Assembly (NCBI RefSeq): GCF_001623875.1
Contig: NZ_LWAE01000001.1
Span: 1,302,001-1,366,000 of the forward strand
Direction: 5' to 3'
Source: Clostridium magnum DSM 2767
GTDB lineage: Bacteria > Bacillota > Clostridia > Clostridiales > Clostridiaceae
Length of the DNA: 64,000 bases
Each line of letters starts with the position of its first letter. The first letter of the stretch is position 1. The notes beneath the pieces were generated by a model. That model searched no databases, had not been told where the DNA came from, and saw only the letters and a list, made by a program, of their open reading frames with translations. Shown in pieces: positions 63,922-64,000 of the stretch. A program made the position numbers and the translations under genes.

Positions 63922-64000
63922 ATAATTAGATATAAAGGCAGTGATTGGGAGGAGTAAATGTATTTTTGCATTTAGAGAGGAAGTGGATGGTGAAAACTTC
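63922..64000 (+). promoter_or_regulatory. 5' part of a T-box leader, cut by the window end
   Basis: Downstream of a consensus promoter, the sequence GGGAGGAGTAAATG ... GAGAGGAAGTGGATGGTGAAAACTTC (given in parts) has the Stem I features of T-box leaders: the AGTA bulge, the GAGAGG start of the internal arm and the GGTGAAAA loop. The specifier and antiterminator lie beyond the window. Clostridial gene order suggests it regulates alaS, which cannot be seen here. Confidence 0.75.

Overview
The window reads as chromosomal DNA of a spore-forming, strictly fermentative Clostridium sensu stricto: very low GC, strong AGGAGG-type ribosome sites, frequent TTG/GTG starts, an Rnf complex, NfnAB, an iron alcohol dehydrogenase, PrkA/YhbH/SpoVR and DUF4397/LUD-type clostridial proteins. 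I see no phage, IS transposase, CRISPR, rRNA or tRNA. It looks like core genome carrying a family of small structured intergenic repeats.

Layout. 0.5-6.2 kb: RseC-like protein plus rnfCDGEAB, the Na+/H+-pumping ferredoxin:NAD+ oxidoreductase. 6.4-16 kb: small units (PhnA-like protein, Gx-transporter/NusG-II pair, methyltransferase, Ca2+/H+ exchanger, cold-shock protein, LUD protein, DUF4397 protein, lipoprotein, frameshifted HAD phosphatase, CsoR-family repressor, split ThrE exporter). 16-20 kb: single-chain purL. 20.3-24.8 kb: prkA-yhbH-spoVR. 25-31 kb: a sigma-54 activator, a textbook -24/-12 promoter with three palindromic upstream sites, an iron alcohol dehydrogenase, then nfnAB. 31-39.9 kb: DUF218 protein, GH113-like membrane-anchored protein, REC-PAS-GGDEF-EAL protein, AlaX-like editing protein, and a lysine-riboswitch-controlled permease that has two frameshifts. 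40-48 kb: hisZGDBHACFIE, with the PHP-type histidinol phosphatase about 4.5 kb further on. 48-59.9 kb: orphan AbiEii-like nucleotidyltransferase, chemoreceptor, flavin reductase, rarA, and a three-gene cassette (22-residue-repeat solenoid protein, MoxR ATPase, HEXXH/vWA protein). 60-62 kb: iscR-iscS-nifU. 62-64 kb: PRC-barrel protein, AI-2E family transporter, and the start of a T-box leader cut by the window end.

How it fits together: Rnf, NfnAB and the sigma-54-controlled alcohol dehydrogenase are linked parts of ferredoxin/NAD(P)H balancing in solventogenic or acetogenic clostridia; iscRSU supplies their Fe-S clusters. The his genes and the separate phosphatase give a complete histidine pathway.

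Most unusual: (1) a dispersed two-hairpin intergenic element of about 125-185 bp, six full copies plus several decayed ones, three of which carry the same GC-rich 53-nt internal cassette; (2) the solenoid/MoxR/metallopeptidase-vWA cassette, which may be an uncharacterised chaperone or conflict-type system; (3) the triplicated TCTCA-N3-TGAGA upstream activator array at the alcohol dehydrogenase; (4) three single-base frameshifts, all in homopolymer runs, in otherwise intact genes.
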